Source: Vespula vulgaris (Eukaryota; Arthropoda; Insecta; Hymenoptera; Vespidae). From it: DNA of 64,000 nt. The notes under the pieces were generated by a model. The model did no database searches and was not told where the DNA came from. It worked only from the letters and a program-made list of their open reading frames with translations. How positions within the stretch are numbered: position 1 is the stretch's first letter; each line of letters opens with the position of its first letter. This document shows positions 49,641 through 62,828 of the stretch, piece after piece. The stretch is taken from positions 2,052,501 through 2,116,500 of the forward strand of contig NC_066609.1 of assembly GCF_905475345.1 (NCBI RefSeq), written 5' to 3'. Both the position numbers and the translations under genes were made by a program.

Positions 49641-50000
49641 TAGTGATAGTGGTGATGGTGGTAGTGAGATAGGGTGGGGGGAGGTTTTCTTCCTTCTTTT
49701 TACGGGGTCAAAGCCGCAAACAAGCGCGTACAATAAGGGACACGCATCTCGATTGTCATATGACAATAACCTAGACACAATACGGGCAACAATTGTATCC
49801 ATCAATGTCGGCATCTCGACACACCGCATTCGTGGCCTAGTGTGTAAATTAGTCCTAGGAGGAAGGATCGCGTGACGCATCCTGTGGGACGATCTCGCAT
49901 GTCATTCCTAGTTAGGAATACAATGCCATCAGTATTTCTCTTCGCGAGAGAACTAAAACTTATGGAATTTGTCTGAGCTGTTGTCCGAATCAAACTATAC
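49641..50000. promoter_or_regulatory. Complex noncoding island with two 16-bp palindromes
   Basis: About 300 bp of balanced, non-repetitive sequence in a microsatellite desert. It contains the perfect palindrome ATTGTCATATGACAAT (49752-49767) and ATTCCTA-gt-TAGGAAT (49904-49919). It has no persuasive reading frame. A regulatory element is the simplest guess. Confidence 0.3.
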
Positions 50001-50024
50001 TATTCAATATCTTAGATTCTTTTA

Positions 50025-50025
<1 letters not shown>

Positions 50026-50085
<60 letters not shown>
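50026..50085. repeat. (TTA)n microsatellite
   Basis: About 19 TTA units. Confidence 0.95.
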
Positions 50086-50434
50086 CTGTCGTTGTAGTCA
50101 TTATGGATAATAACGAAAAGAAATGATTCGTTCATTGTGTTAATTTAATTCAATTTTTATTATTTTTCGTTTCTCTTTCTTTCTTTCTTTCTTTCTTTCT
50201 TTTCTTATGTTTTTATCATTTACTTTTACTTTTGATCGATATGCTTCGACGATTTTTCGTGATCGTGATTTGAGAAGAAGAAAAAGAAAAATTATGGATT
50301 TACGACGAGTTATTAATATTATCTGTATAAAATTAAATTTCAACTAATGGGTATTGTTTAAATTAAGTTGATGTAATATAGAAGGTTGTAATAATATTCA
50401 TTTTTGTTTCATAAATTATAATACTAATCAATCT

Positions 50435-50469
<35 letters not shown>

Positions 50470-50910
50470 GTCGTGAAAATACATATATACATACATGTAG
50501 TAAAAATATATATTATATATAGTGGGAAATAAATAAATAAATAAATATACATATATATATATATTATACATAATGGGAAATATATATATGTGTGTTTATA
50601 TATATATACATATATTTGTATGTATCTATATATTATCTGCTTTGGTAAAATTACCATCGAAAGGAAACTGTAATTCGAGGGTGGGTGGGTCCTTCTTCTA
50701 GGGTGGCCCTTTAACATTTCTTTTTGTCGATCAATCTATTAGCACTCTCTCTCTCTCTCTCTTTCTTTTCTTTTCTTTTCTTTTTAACAAAGCAAACCAT
50801 TGTGAAAATACAGTTCTTATTCTCTCGTTATGTCGATCTCGCGTCGATTCTTACGAGAAAAGACGAGAATTGAAGAGAGGATCACGTGGAATTAGGTGGT
50901 GTCGGGATAC

Positions 50911-50973
50911 CATCACCGCCATCACCCTCACCATCACCATCACCATCACCATCACCATCACCATCACCATCAT
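50911..50973. repeat. (CACCAT)n repeat
   Basis: Hexamer array of about ten units, the same unit as at 45150-45182. Confidence 0.9.
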
Positions 50974-51597
50974 CGTCACTATAGTTATATACACGGTCGA
51001 GTATACCTACTTCAGCTGGCGTAATCCAACCTCCAAGGATAATCTATCCTCGATGAATAGTACAACGACGAGATCGTGCAAATTTCAAGTGCGAACGCTC
51101 CATTTATCAACACAAATAACATTGACATAAGTAGTGTTATGCCATTGGCATTCATTCGTACTGTATGCGTTGCTTTTCTTTTTCATCTCGATCGTTTTGT
51201 GGATTTACGTCTCTTTCGTTCTTTTTTCTTTTTTTTTTTTTTTTCTTCATTTTTTTACGTCTTCCGTTCTATTCGATTATTCGTACGCACGAACTGAAAA
51301 ATGATCATTGTATGAATTTGAAAAATTGTATGTTAGTAAGAATAGAAAAGGTTTTTTTTTTTCGAAACGTTGACTTTCGTTAAACGATTAGATATAGGAA
51401 TGAAATCTTTCGGTTTTACGTGATTATAGTGGAATAAATGTATATTATGTTTTTTCTTAGATTTTTATTATAGACTTAAATATTATTGTTATATAGTATT
51501 GTTAGATATTATTATACATATAGATGTTAATTATTTTTTTCAGTTTTTATTACGGATTTTAATTATAAATTTGTTTGAATATACGTATAACAATATA

Positions 51598-51641
<44 letters not shown>

Positions 51642-51715
51642 TATAATATATATATGTGTATACCATATGGAATACATATATATATATAAATTGTAATATA
51701 TAATAAATATATAAG

Positions 51716-51769
<54 letters not shown>

Positions 51770-52033
51770 CAAATATATCTTCAAGCTTTTAAAGTGGACT
51801 TACTCATATTACTAATCTCTTTTACGTTATATAAAAGCTTAGATTATTCGTTGCAGGGTCGTTGCATAAAAGCTACCATCTTTCGTTCTTTTACTCTATG
51901 AATCTCTCTCTCTCTCTCTCTCTTTCTATCTATTTATCTATCTTTCTTTTTCTTCCTCTCGATTGATGTCTCTTTTAGATAGGAGTTACTTTGCTTCTAT
52001 TGGTAATACGATATCGAGTCTAGCAAAACGACT

Positions 52034-52068
<35 letters not shown>

Positions 52069-52437
52069 CATCTTCAACAAGAAGCAGCAGAAGAAGAAGT
52101 AGAGGAGGAAGAAGTAGTAGAACAGAAAGAAAAAAAAAAAAAGTGCAAACCTTAGGTCAGGACCTTTTCGTAGGGCTCTGAAATACGGCAACGGCCGTTG
52201 TATTTGCTCAATTTACAGTTACGTAATTCCATAATGAAGGGCCTACATTCCCTTCCTCCCTTCCAGCCCTCTCCCTCTCCTCTTTGTCCTTTCTTTCTTC
52301 TTTCTTTCCTTTCTTCCTACCTATCTTTCTTTCTTTTTTTTTTCTTTCCTTTCTTTCTTTCTTTCTTTCTTGTTTTTTTATATTTTCTTTCTATCTTTAT
52401 TTATCTTTATCTCTATTTTTCTATCTCTTTTTATCTT

Positions 52438-52472
<35 letters not shown>

Positions 52473-53641
52473 GTCGATTCTTTTTATAGTAACCAAAAAT
52501 GTAGCGAGAGGCAAAACGAGAACACAATAGGGCAGGGTGGGGGAAAGAAACTCCCAAAGGGATTTTGCGAGCGAACAGATCTTTAGAAAAAAAGGGACGA
52601 CGCGGTGTCACGTTTCGTACTTGTTTTTGTAAACAACGAATATAAAACGCCTAAAGAATCGAGAAAATGCCCGGTCTTTTTCAAAGGCAAATCTTTCAGA
52701 AAATCGAGATCCATGGAGTCACTTGTTCATTTTGTCGAAAACATATATATATATATGTATGTATGTATGAATGATTATAATAATATGTAATAAATATATT
52801 ATTATATTTATATAATATATAACATTAATATATAGTAATATAATAATATAATATAATAATAATTATTATATATATATAATGATTTAACGTATAATTAATA
52901 ATTGTAATAATTTTATATATGCAGTTAATTAAAATTGTATATTATTTTATATTAATTATTTCATGATACATTTATATGGATAGGATAGAAATTTCTATTA
53001 ATCTAATTTCGATAATCTGAAAAAAGTTATCTCGAAATTATTGATATATATATATTTTTTATTCATAAATTATATAATAAGCTAGGCCGAAAATACCTAA
53101 TCTTTACGTTTTACTATCTTAAAAAATAGAAAGAGAAGAAGAAAGAATAATTGAAAAGGATTAATTGTCTTTTAAAATCATTTAAGAACTTTTTATTACA
53201 TTTAGCTCACTCTGTATAATATATCAAATATATATGTATATATCATCAATAATTACAATAATGATACATATATATGTATATATATATATTTATGAAACAA
53301 TGAATATAATTTGATTAATAATCATCAATATATAATTTTCAAAGAAACATAAACTCGAGAAACAAAACGTATATAAATATATAACAAATACAAAGAACGT
53401 GTAGTACGTATGCGACGTTAAAAAAAAAAAGTAAAAGAAAATAAACTAAAAGAAAAGAGAAAAAAAGAAAGAAAAAAGAGAAAAGATTATTTATAAAATA
53501 CTTTAATATGTCAATCATAAATATTTTTTTTTTCCTCTTTTTTTTTTTTAATCTTTAAGGATACACAAATCTCTTAACAAAAGCCTTGATTCGTTCTCGT
53601 GCTAAATTGAAAATTGTATAATCGGATAATTGTATTTAAAA

Positions 53642-53644
<3 letters not shown>

Positions 53645-53693
<49 letters not shown>
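53645..53693. repeat. (GA)n microsatellite
   Basis: About 24 GA units followed by degenerate GA/GTGA to about 53830. Confidence 0.95.
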
Positions 53694-53696
<3 letters not shown>

Positions 53697-54345
53697 TGAC
53701 AAAGAGAGAAAGAGAGAGTGAAAGAGTCTGTGAAAGAGAAAGAGAGTGAGAGAGAAAGAAAGAAAGAAAGAGAAAGAGTGTATGTGTGAGAGAAAGAGGG
53801 AAAGAGAGAAAGAGAGAGAGAGAGAGAGAGATGAAGAAGATAGAAAAAGAAAGATTTTCTCTCTTCTCGAGAACAGAAGGATCGATGACGAACGCTTTGC
53901 TCTTTTAGTTTAGTCAGCAGTTTGTTTTGTATCCATCCTGGTGCTCCCTTTTGCATTTCGCTCACTTAAACTCGGCCAACTTAACTGCAATAGGTGTGCC
54001 TTTTGTGTTTCGAGCCTAAAATAACACCTTTCATGGTTCCTCATGATTTTCTTTTCTTTTTTCTTTTTCTTCTTTTTCTTTCTCTTTTTTTTTTCCCTCT
54101 TCACAAGCCGATCGTTCGATCCTAATTTCGTTTCAACGATCGCGCTGAATTGTTGAATTGAAAAATGTTAACGGTCGCAGTATAATATAAGACTGATTCG
54201 TTAGAAGTACTAATGCGATTTGTTATTATTGTTATTAGAAAGGGAATAGAAAATTTTATTTATTTAGTATAATTTTGTAAGTCTGTAAGTTATACATTTT
54301 TTTTTTTTTTATTATCGATTTGGTTGTCTAAATTATTCTCAAGAA

Positions 54346-54411
<66 letters not shown>
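54346..54411. repeat. (TAA)n microsatellite
   Basis: About 22 AAT/TAA units. Confidence 0.95.
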
Positions 54412-55107
54412 CGACGTTAGAAAAAGTCACTTTCTTCTTTTTCTTTATATGTTTCTTTTTTTCTTTAAGTAAAATTTTATATCTCAAGGAATTATTTGAT
54501 AAATCTAATCTTGATTTAATTAATCGTCTCGATATGAAATAAATTAGAGATCGAATAGAGATAAAAGAGAAAGGATGCCCTTGAGATCTCTCTCTCTCTC
54601 TCTCTTTCTCTTTCTGTCTGTCTGTCTGTCTGTCTATTTCTTTCTTTCTTTAACATTCACCGCTATTAGAATAAACAATCCATTATCTGCGAGCACGAGG
54701 CCCCATAAATGTGTTGGCCCTGTAGTTCGTCGAATAAAGTATTTTCTAAGCAATGCGGATAATCCAGAAGAACAACAGCGTGAGAGGGGTTGCAGGGGTG
54801 GAGGAGAGGGTTATTGTTGGATGCAACAAGCACCTAAGGCTGTTCGCCAACTATACAAACAATAAACTAAACTGTGATCTAAATGTATCTCTCTCTCTCT
54901 CTCTCTCTCTTTCTCTTTCTATTTCTCTTTATTTTTATCTTTTTTTTTTCTATTTAAGTAGGCCGTTATATTTATATAAATTAATCGATTTATTCATTCA
55001 TTCATAAATTCATGTATGAATGTATTTTTATAGTGTATATGTATCTATATGTGTGTGTATGTATTTATGTATAATGTATGTATAATATATATGTATGTAT
55101 GTAGTTA

Positions 55108-55566
55108 GTAATCAGTCTTGGTCAATGTAGAAACAACTCGAAAGAATGTTTCCTACTTAACTGTTACAATCTTATGATAATTGAAACATCATCTTAAAGA
55201 TACGATATTGATAGGATGTATGTATGTATGTATGTATGTGTGAATGTATGTACGTATATATTTATGTATGCATGTATGTATGTATGCATGCATGTATGTA
55301 TGTATGTATGTATATATGTATGTGTGAATGTTGTATATTATGTATGATGCATGTATGTGTTTATGTATGTATATATGTATGTATGTATGTATTTATGTAT
55401 GATGTATAATATGTATGTATGTATTTATATACGATGTATAATACGTATGTATGCATATAAGTATGAATGTATGTAATCAGTCAATCTAAAACAACTCAAA
55501 AGAATGTTTCCTACTTAACAGTTACAATCTTATGATAATTTAAACATCACCTTAAAGATACGATAT
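55108..55566. repeat. Tandem duplication (about 95-100 bp arms) flanking a (TATG)n array
   Basis: A segment at 55108-55208 (GTAATCAGTC ... AAAGATACGATAT) recurs at 55473-55566 with few differences. The spacer between is almost entirely TATG/TGTA repeats. The period is about 360 bp. Confidence 0.85.
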
Positions 55567-56457
55567 CAAGATTGATCGTGTAAGTGTATAAGTGTTATTT
55601 ATTGATACTCGAGAAGTATTTTCTTTATCGATATGATTAGATTCGATTCGATTCGATTCGATTCGATTTGATGATTTGATTTGATTCGATTCGATTCGAT
55701 TGATCGATTCATTGTGGACAAATATTTATTAATTAAAGATTAGCGGTTATAAACTTTTGCTTATATATTTCTAATTTTACGATCTAGAAATAAAATGGCA
55801 AAAAGAGAAGAAAAAAGCCATGAAAAATTTACGAACTAAATTCACTCCACATTTTTTTCTTCTTTTTTTCTTTCTTTTTTTTTTTTTAATCAATCCTCTT
55901 TCCAAGACTATCCCCCGAACAATTATATATACTTTAATCGTACGTATTAACGTACTTGAAAACGATGTTTTAGATAATGAACGAAAGGAGTCATTATCGA
56001 TCCTACGAAAAATTATCTATTATCCGTCATTCACTTTTTTTCCTTTTTCGGTTCTTCTTAATTTCTTTTTTTCCATATTAATTACGATCGAACACACGCA
56101 TATATATTATTATTTATGAGATTATTTATTATTTATTATGATTATATAGATCTTATGAATTTTCACGATCGAGAAAAAGAAATGAAACAAAATATAAAGA
56201 AGTTCGAACGTGGAACGTTCGAAACGTTCGAACGAAATGCATTTTCAAAGAGAGTTCACGGTGAATCTCTCTCTCTCTCTCTCTCTTTCTCTCTCAGATC
56301 TCGTGGAGGAGGCAGCAGCCAAGGCAGTAACGGCTGCATTTGTCATGATTAGCCCTTTTAGTCACGGTGACCCGCCATTATGCTCGTCGTTCGAAAGCAC
56401 CGTGATTCTGCAGCATGCGTATACTTTGAGAATAAGAGAGAGAGAGAAAGAGAGAGA

Positions 56458-56509
<52 letters not shown>

Positions 56510-57030
56510 TAGAAGAAGATATCCTATAGAGATCGTTCGAGTTATTAACGCGACCGGTGTTGCTTCTGCCATCTTCTTTTCATCCACCCTCTCCTCCTCC
56601 CCCACCACCTTCCCTCCTTCTTCACCCCATCTCTACGATCTCTCTTATATCCTCTCGCGAAGATATTTATTTCGAAAACTTGTGTACTACTATGTACGTA
56701 CGTACGTATACGTATTAATCGTTATCTATGTATTATATCATATACGTACATATATATATATATATATTTATATTTATGTATGTATGTATATATATTGTAT
56801 AGTTTAATAATCCTTTTCTACGATGTTAACTTCAGTGCTAGTAAATATGCTCGTCGAAGATATTCGTAATTCTCTTTTCTTTTCTTTTTTCTCTCTTTTT
56901 TTTAACATGATTTTATTTATATTATAACTCGTTTATACTTCACGTTCGCCATTTTGTCAATCGAAGAATACATTAGAATATATCATTCCGGCTCTTTTTT
57001 TTTCTTGTTTCGTTCTATTTCGAATTTTTC

Positions 57031-57039
<9 letters not shown>

Positions 57040-57062
<23 letters not shown>

Positions 57063-57101
57063 CTTTTCTTTTCTTTTCTTTTCTTTTCTTTTCTTTTCTT
57101 T
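57040..57101. repeat. (TTTTC)n pentanucleotide repeat
   Basis: About twelve units of TTTTC. Confidence 0.95.
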
Positions 57102-57718
57102 TTCGATACGTAGGTCAACCTAAATGAAAAATTTAGATTGCTAGTTCGAAGGATAGATAATTTTTCGCTTTTTCATTTGTTTTTCCGATTTGATGAGATA
57201 ACGATACGAAAGAGGGGGTGGATTTATCTTAGCCAGTTGACTCTGCGAGAATAGATACTTTAATATTACTTTGTCTGACAGCGAGGAGAAGAAAAAAAAA
57301 TAGAGATAGAGAAAGACAGAGAAAGAGTGAGAGTGAGAGAAAGAAAGAGAGAGATAGATAGATATAGAGGGGCGGTCAAGCAAAAAGCAATTTATCAATT
57401 AGCGTGCCTGCTCGCTGTCGGCTGTCAGAACGAGACTCTTAACGATTCGATAATTACACATTTAACGCGATCGACCCACAGCTGCGAGCAACGCGAACTG
57501 TCTGACAGGTTCATTTTCAATACTTCTTTCCTTTTCTTTTTTTTTTCTCCCCTTGTTTTTTCTTTCTTTTTTTTTTCTTTTTCTTCTCCTTTCTCATTCT
57601 CCTTATTCGATCGTTCATACTTCTTATACGCGATAAAGAATCATTCGAGACTTTTCTTTCTCTCACTTCTTATTTTTTTTTATTTTTTTTTATTTTTTAT
57701 TTTTTTTTATAATATTTA

Positions 57719-58290
57719 GACAAGCTCGATGAAAATTGTAATCGTTCGAAATCGTCTCTCCAACTTTTTTATTCGATAGGCAAGTTTTAAATAGAAAGAA
57801 AGAGGGGAAGGGAGAGAGTAATTTACAAAATAAAGGATGTTTCGTTTTTTCACTTCTTTTCTTCCTTTCTTTTTTTTCTTTTTTTTTTTAATAATATTTA
57901 GGCAAGCTCGGCAGAAATTGTAATGGTTCGAATTCATTTCTCCAACTTTTTTATTCAGTAGACAAATTTGAAACGATGAAAAAAGAAAAAGAAAGAGAGA
58001 GAGAGAGAGAGGGAGAAAGAAAGAGAGAATAATTTAAAAAATAAAAAATCCTTCGATTTGTCACACTTTTCTTCTTTTTTTTTTTTTGAATAACACAGAC
58101 CAGCTCAAGAAAAGAATCATAATCGTTGGAAATCATTCATCGAACCTTTTATTCGAAAGACAACTTTTTAACAGAGAGAAAGACAGAGACAGAGACAGAG
58201 AGAGAGAGAGAGAGAAAGAGAGAGAAAGAAAACTATTTGCAAAACAAAGAAAAATATATCATTTCTCCTTTCTTCTTTTTCTTTATTTGT
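57719..58290. repeat. Tandem triplication, unit about 180-200 bp
   Basis: Three diverged copies start near 57719, 57900 and 58098. Each has the same order: poly-T, (A/G)CAAGCTC or CCAGCTC, AATTGTAATCGTTCGAAAT-like core, CCAACTTTTTTATTC-like, a GA-rich run, then AATTTA-like and poly-T. Unrelated complex sequence follows. Confidence 0.8.
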
Positions 58291-58404
58291 AATTATTCGA
58301 CTGACATCATCCCTCATAATCCACTTCAGCCAGTTTCGAGATCCAATGGCGTTCTCTTTTCAGAAGGTAACTAACTGCATATCTGTGTACATTTGTATCG
58401 TGTC

Positions 58405-58469
58405 GGGAGGGAGGAGAGGGAGAGAAGGGAGGAAAGGGAGGAAAGGGGAGGAAAGGGGAGGGTTTCGGG
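58405..58469 (+). other. G-quadruplex-type G-rich repeat
   Basis: Repeats of GGAAAGGG(G)A give four or more G3-4 runs separated by loops of up to six bases. It stands out against the AT-rich background. Confidence 0.6.
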
Positions 58470-58684
58470 TCCGTGGCCTATCTTTTGTTGCACGATGATG
58501 TTGTTTCGGTTCGTTATTGCTCGCAAGGTTGCTCCTTCTACGCACATGTAGTATTACCAGCCAACCAAGAGAAAGAAAGAGAAAGAGAATGATAGAGAGA
58601 CAGTAAGAAAGAGAAAGAGAGATCATAGAGGGTAGTTTTCAACGGCATATGGCCTAGTATCGAGTTACTAGACGTTTGTCATCA

Positions 58685-58745
58685 TCAGAGTACTCATTGT
58701 TCCTTCACGAATAGCAAACATTCGTGAAGGACCATCGTGTAATTC
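58685..58745. ncRNA. Hairpin with perfect 12-bp stem; candidate microRNA-like precursor
   Basis: TCCTTCACGAAT (58701-58712), 7-nt loop, then ATTCGTGAAGGA (58720-58731). Outside the perfect stem, further pairs form with small mismatches and bulges (about nine more pairs between 58688-58699 and 58733-58744), giving roughly 21 pairs in all. I do not recognise a known microRNA seed. The strand is undecided because both strands fold. Confidence 0.3.
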
Positions 58746-60710
58746 CTGTTTGAAAAATAATATATTTCTTTTTCTTTTCTTTTTCTTCCTCTTCTTCTTC
58801 TTCTTTTTTTTTTTTTTGAATCCACGCATTTTTTTGAATCCTCTTCGGTCTTGTCTCATTCGCGACTGTTCGATCGAATCGAACAAATGTCTTTTTCTCT
58901 TTTCTCTTCCTTTTCTTCTCTTTTCCTTCTCGCGGATTTTTAAGGTTAATCCAAGTAAATTTTATGAAATAAATCGAAGAAAGAAAGAAAGAAAAATAAG
59001 AAGTGTTTTGAAATTTGTATTAAAGTCGATTACATTTCCTTCGGATTCTTTTAGATTAATCTTTTTTTTTTTTTTTCTTTGTCGGATAATAATCAAAAGA
59101 GAAAGAAAAATAATTCTAACAATCTTACGGTATTACAATGCAAACTTAAATATTAAGCCCCGCTAGGGGATTTAAAAATGGTCGATTATTTAAAAACAAG
59201 AAACAGAAAGAAAGAAAGATCACTGATTAGAAAATCTTTGTGACACCCAGTATACTAGAATTCTGACGGACAATGTTGGAAATAATTTCTTTTTTATTCT
59301 TTCTTTCTTTCTTTCTTATTTTTTCGGGTAAGAAAGGGTTGAAAAAAATCACGGTTGGTTATGACCTGCTACTATTGCTGCTGCAGTTACCGCTGTTGCA
59401 AGAGATTGATTGACTGAATGAATGAATGAATGAATGAACGAACGAACGAACGAACGAACGAACGAAAAAACGAACGAATGACCCTTTAGCTACCTGGTAA
59501 AGGTACTTACCTGTAACGCGATCGCGGTTTCCTTCCAAAATCGAAAATCAAATGTGTCATGATTATTACGCGTAATCAAGCGGGTAACTCGTTCACCTCG
59601 AAGATCGAAAAATTTTTTGTGTATTATATTATATTTTTTTTTTTTTTATTTCAATTTTTTCTTTTCTTTTTTTTTTTACTCCTTTCCTTCACTCTTTTCT
59701 CCCTTTTTGGACCTAAAAATTTTTCTCTCAGGTTTGAGGACCATAAGAAGGAGGAGGTAACTGAGATATGGTTTGTTAAAATCCCTGGGATAAAAATTGG
59801 TTGCAGCTGTGCTCTGTCGTTTCGCCGTATCGAATTATTTGAGATCGTTTTACACGTACGAAAATCTTAGACTCTTTAAACCCGAATTTATTACAAACTA
59901 TTGAAACCCTTCCCTTTGGACCTATCTTATTCTTCAATATCGGTTCGACGTTCTTTAATAATTCTAAATATCTGATCTATAAAAAAAAATTACGATCGAG
60001 ATTGATTGGATTGGTAATGATTATAAAAAGAATAAAGAAATAAAAGAGAAAGGAGAATTGAAAAATCGAAAATGTATTATCGCGATTATCGCGAAGATGG
60101 TTTGAATTAAAAATAAAAAAAAAAAAATTAAAAAATAAAAAAATTAAAAAAAAATTAAAAGAAATAAAAATCAACTGAGAAGTAGAAGAAGAATCGATCG
60201 TCGCAAGGATGACTTAAATGGTGAAAAAAAAAAATAAATAAATAAATAAATAAAAAGATAAAAAAAAAATACACGTACATCAGATACATGTATATTATAT
60301 ATGAATAATAAACAGGGTGAGGTAGGGGTAGGGGTTAATGACTCAAGATCCCAAAAATTTCTGAATCATTTTGAGGATGACTTCTTTCTAGTATTTCTTT
60401 TCTTTCTTTTTTCTTATTTTATTTATTTTTTTTTTTTATGAGGGGAATTTGTACGCTTCCTTTCGAAAGACCTAACGGAGTAATAATAATCGTATAATTG
60501 ATCGAGGTTCTTGGCCGTAATGATCTTGGTAACGAATCGACGAAGAAATTACCAAAGTCATGCATGCTTACTTTCTATGGATTTTCAACGGCAATTATGT
60601 AACCCTCCCCCTTTCCCCTCCCTCTACACTTCGTACGTTCAGAGTCCCGCATTAATAACATACCAGCACCAGTTAAAAGGGTGCATAGATGTAATTAATC
60701 TGTCAGCTGG

Positions 60711-60716
<6 letters not shown>

Positions 60717-60774
<58 letters not shown>
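60717..60774. repeat. (CT)n microsatellite
   Basis: About 28 CT units. Confidence 0.97.
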
Positions 60775-60779
<5 letters not shown>

Positions 60780-61463
60780 GTTTCTCTTTCTGTCTCTCTC
60801 TCTCTGTTCATCCGGTGCATTTAGAGACTCTTAATTGAGTTTAAGAAGAATTCACTTATGATTTTCTGCCAGTCACAACATTGTAGCCGATCGTTGTAAA
60901 TCTTCTACTTTGTCAAGTGTTCTTTTTTTCTTTTTTCTTTTTTTTTTGTTTGTTTGTTCTTTTTCTTTTTTTTTTTTAGATCGGAATTAATTCTTTTTTC
61001 TCATATTTATCTTCATCTTAGATGCTTTATGCGAACGCAATGTATGACGTGTGATTTGTAATGGGTTTATCGATGTCGTAAGAAACGAAAATAATGGGAA
61101 AAAAAACAACTAGAATTATTTTATCCTTTAGGAAGGATGAATCTTTTACGAAAGAAAAAAAAAAATTGTTTACATGGTTTTGTAGAATATTCTTATTTCT
61201 ATATCCCCATCTCTCTTCTTTCTCTTTTCTCTTCCATTATGTCGATAACAAACGCTTTTTATATAACCTTATTTTTTTTTAGAAAAATTTAAAATGATCC
61301 ACAAAGATAAATTATTTGATAATTATAAAATGATTTTTATTATTATCTTACGTACAGTTGAACAATTATTATTATTATCATATACAATTATTATCAAAAA
61401 CAATTATTATTACAATCATTTATATAATTACATGCAATTATTATTAAAAATAATTATATAACC

Positions 61464-61560
61464 ATAAGAAATTATTATTACAAACGATTATATGATCACA
61501 AGAAATTATTATTACAAACAATTATATGATCATAAAAAAGTATTATCACAAACAATTATC
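61464..61560. repeat. 34-bp minisatellite, about three copies
   Basis: Unit AAGAAATTATTATTACAAAC followed by RATTATATGATCAC; copies begin near 61466, 61500 and 61534, the third diverged. Confidence 0.75.
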
Positions 61561-62828
61561 ATTATCTTACGAACAGATGTAAGTTCAAATTCGATGATCT
61601 TTAGATCCATCATTTACATCCACCCCTTCCCTCGTTCTCCAAAAAAAAAAAAGAATAAAAAGAAGAAGGGCGTGTAAAAAAAAAAAAGAAATCGTAAAAC
61701 TTTTCTCGACACTAAAGAACTAGAAAGGTAATCGCAAGGGACCGTACGATAAAGAACGTACGATAGTTAGACGTTTAGCAACAGAAGGGTTGAGGTTAAG
61801 GTTAAAGAGGATGAGAGTGATGAGCAGGAGAGAAGAGGGAGGATGGGGAGAGGAAGAGGAAGAAGAGATCCGCCTACAAAATATCGCAATTTTTTTTTTT
61901 TCTTTTTCATATCGATTCCTTTCATACATCCTTCCTCATTGTCGCGTGAATCGAGCCGTGAAAATGGCGCAAAGTGTTTCGAAATGAACAGAGAAAGGGT
62001 GTTCGTTGATCACGTTTGGCAGTGATCGAGAGTGATGTATCATCGAACCTGAAAATACTTTAAAATACTGACGATCCTAGGTTTAGCTAGGTCGATCCTG
62101 GCACGTGCTTATATTCTTCGTCAAATTTTTTTCGAAAATTCTACACGAAACTTTTCTTCTTCCTCTTCTTCTTCTTCTTTTTCTCCTTTTTCTTTTTTGA
62201 TTTCTTCTTCTACTGATTCTTTCTCTAGCTTCGAAATTTTTTCGCAGAGTATAGAAAAATCAATGTCTGCTGTCCTGATTGTAATAGAAAGATTGTTAAT
62301 CCCCATGGGTAAGACATGGGTAACTTGGAAACTTTTAAAAAGCAAGCAACCTTTTCGCTTTTTTCTATTCTTCAATGTTTGTTATTGATATCGTTTCTCT
62401 CTCTCTCTCTTTCTCTCTCTTTATGAGATGAGAATTTCAAAATCTTTTAGAAATTTCGATTTGGTTCGATAGGGTAGAAAAGTTTAGTTAATTCGAGGTC
62501 CAGATTTTTTTTTTATATATATATGTGTGTGTGTGTGTCTGTAGATATAATACGTAGGTATATACCTACTCTTGACTTTTGTCAAATCGTGAAGTATATA
62601 TTTACGAGTTTCGATATAGGTTGGTGAACACCCCTTTAAAAGCTATGTGCTAGAGTTTTTAAACGGTAGAAAACCTTAACAAATTCTTTGGGGAATTTAT
62701 CGCCAGGAAAATGTAGTAATTTACGAATCGTAGGGATAGAGAGAGGGAGAAAGTTTGATTTGACCTTAACGGTCCTTTACCCTACGAATACGCGCGTACA
62801 CGTACGTGCACTTTCTTTTCTTTTTGAT

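Larger units (their letters stand above)
50086..54340. other. Noncoding microsatellite-rich region
   Basis: Contains TA arrays (50440-50465, 51599-51638, 51720-51766), a (CACCAT)n array (50911-50973), CT arrays (50742-50762, 51903-51922, 52038-52064, 52443-52470), a CTTT-rich tract (52280-52470) and a GA array (53645-53693) followed by irregular GA/GTGA. The block 53880-54050 is more complex but has no supported frame. Confidence 0.6.
54412..57718. other. Noncoding region with repeat arrays and small complex blocks
   Basis: Complex blocks lie at 54660-54880, 56290-56425 and 57375-57520 (the last includes CTGTCTGACAGG). Arrays: CT (54590-54603, 54888-54909), TATG (55218-55470), (GATTC)n (55636-55702), GA (56470-56506) and (TTTTC)n (57040-57101). 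No gene supported. Confidence 0.55.
58291..60715. other. Noncoding region with a G-rich repeat, a hairpin and repeat arrays
   Basis: Besides the G-rich tract and hairpin listed separately, it holds pyrimidine runs (58768-58817), a (GAAT)n/(GAAC)n array (59415-59465), poly-T and A-rich tracts, and a complex block 60500-60716 with CAGTTAAAAGGG, TAATTAAT and CTGTCAGCTG words. No coding gene supported. Confidence 0.5.
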
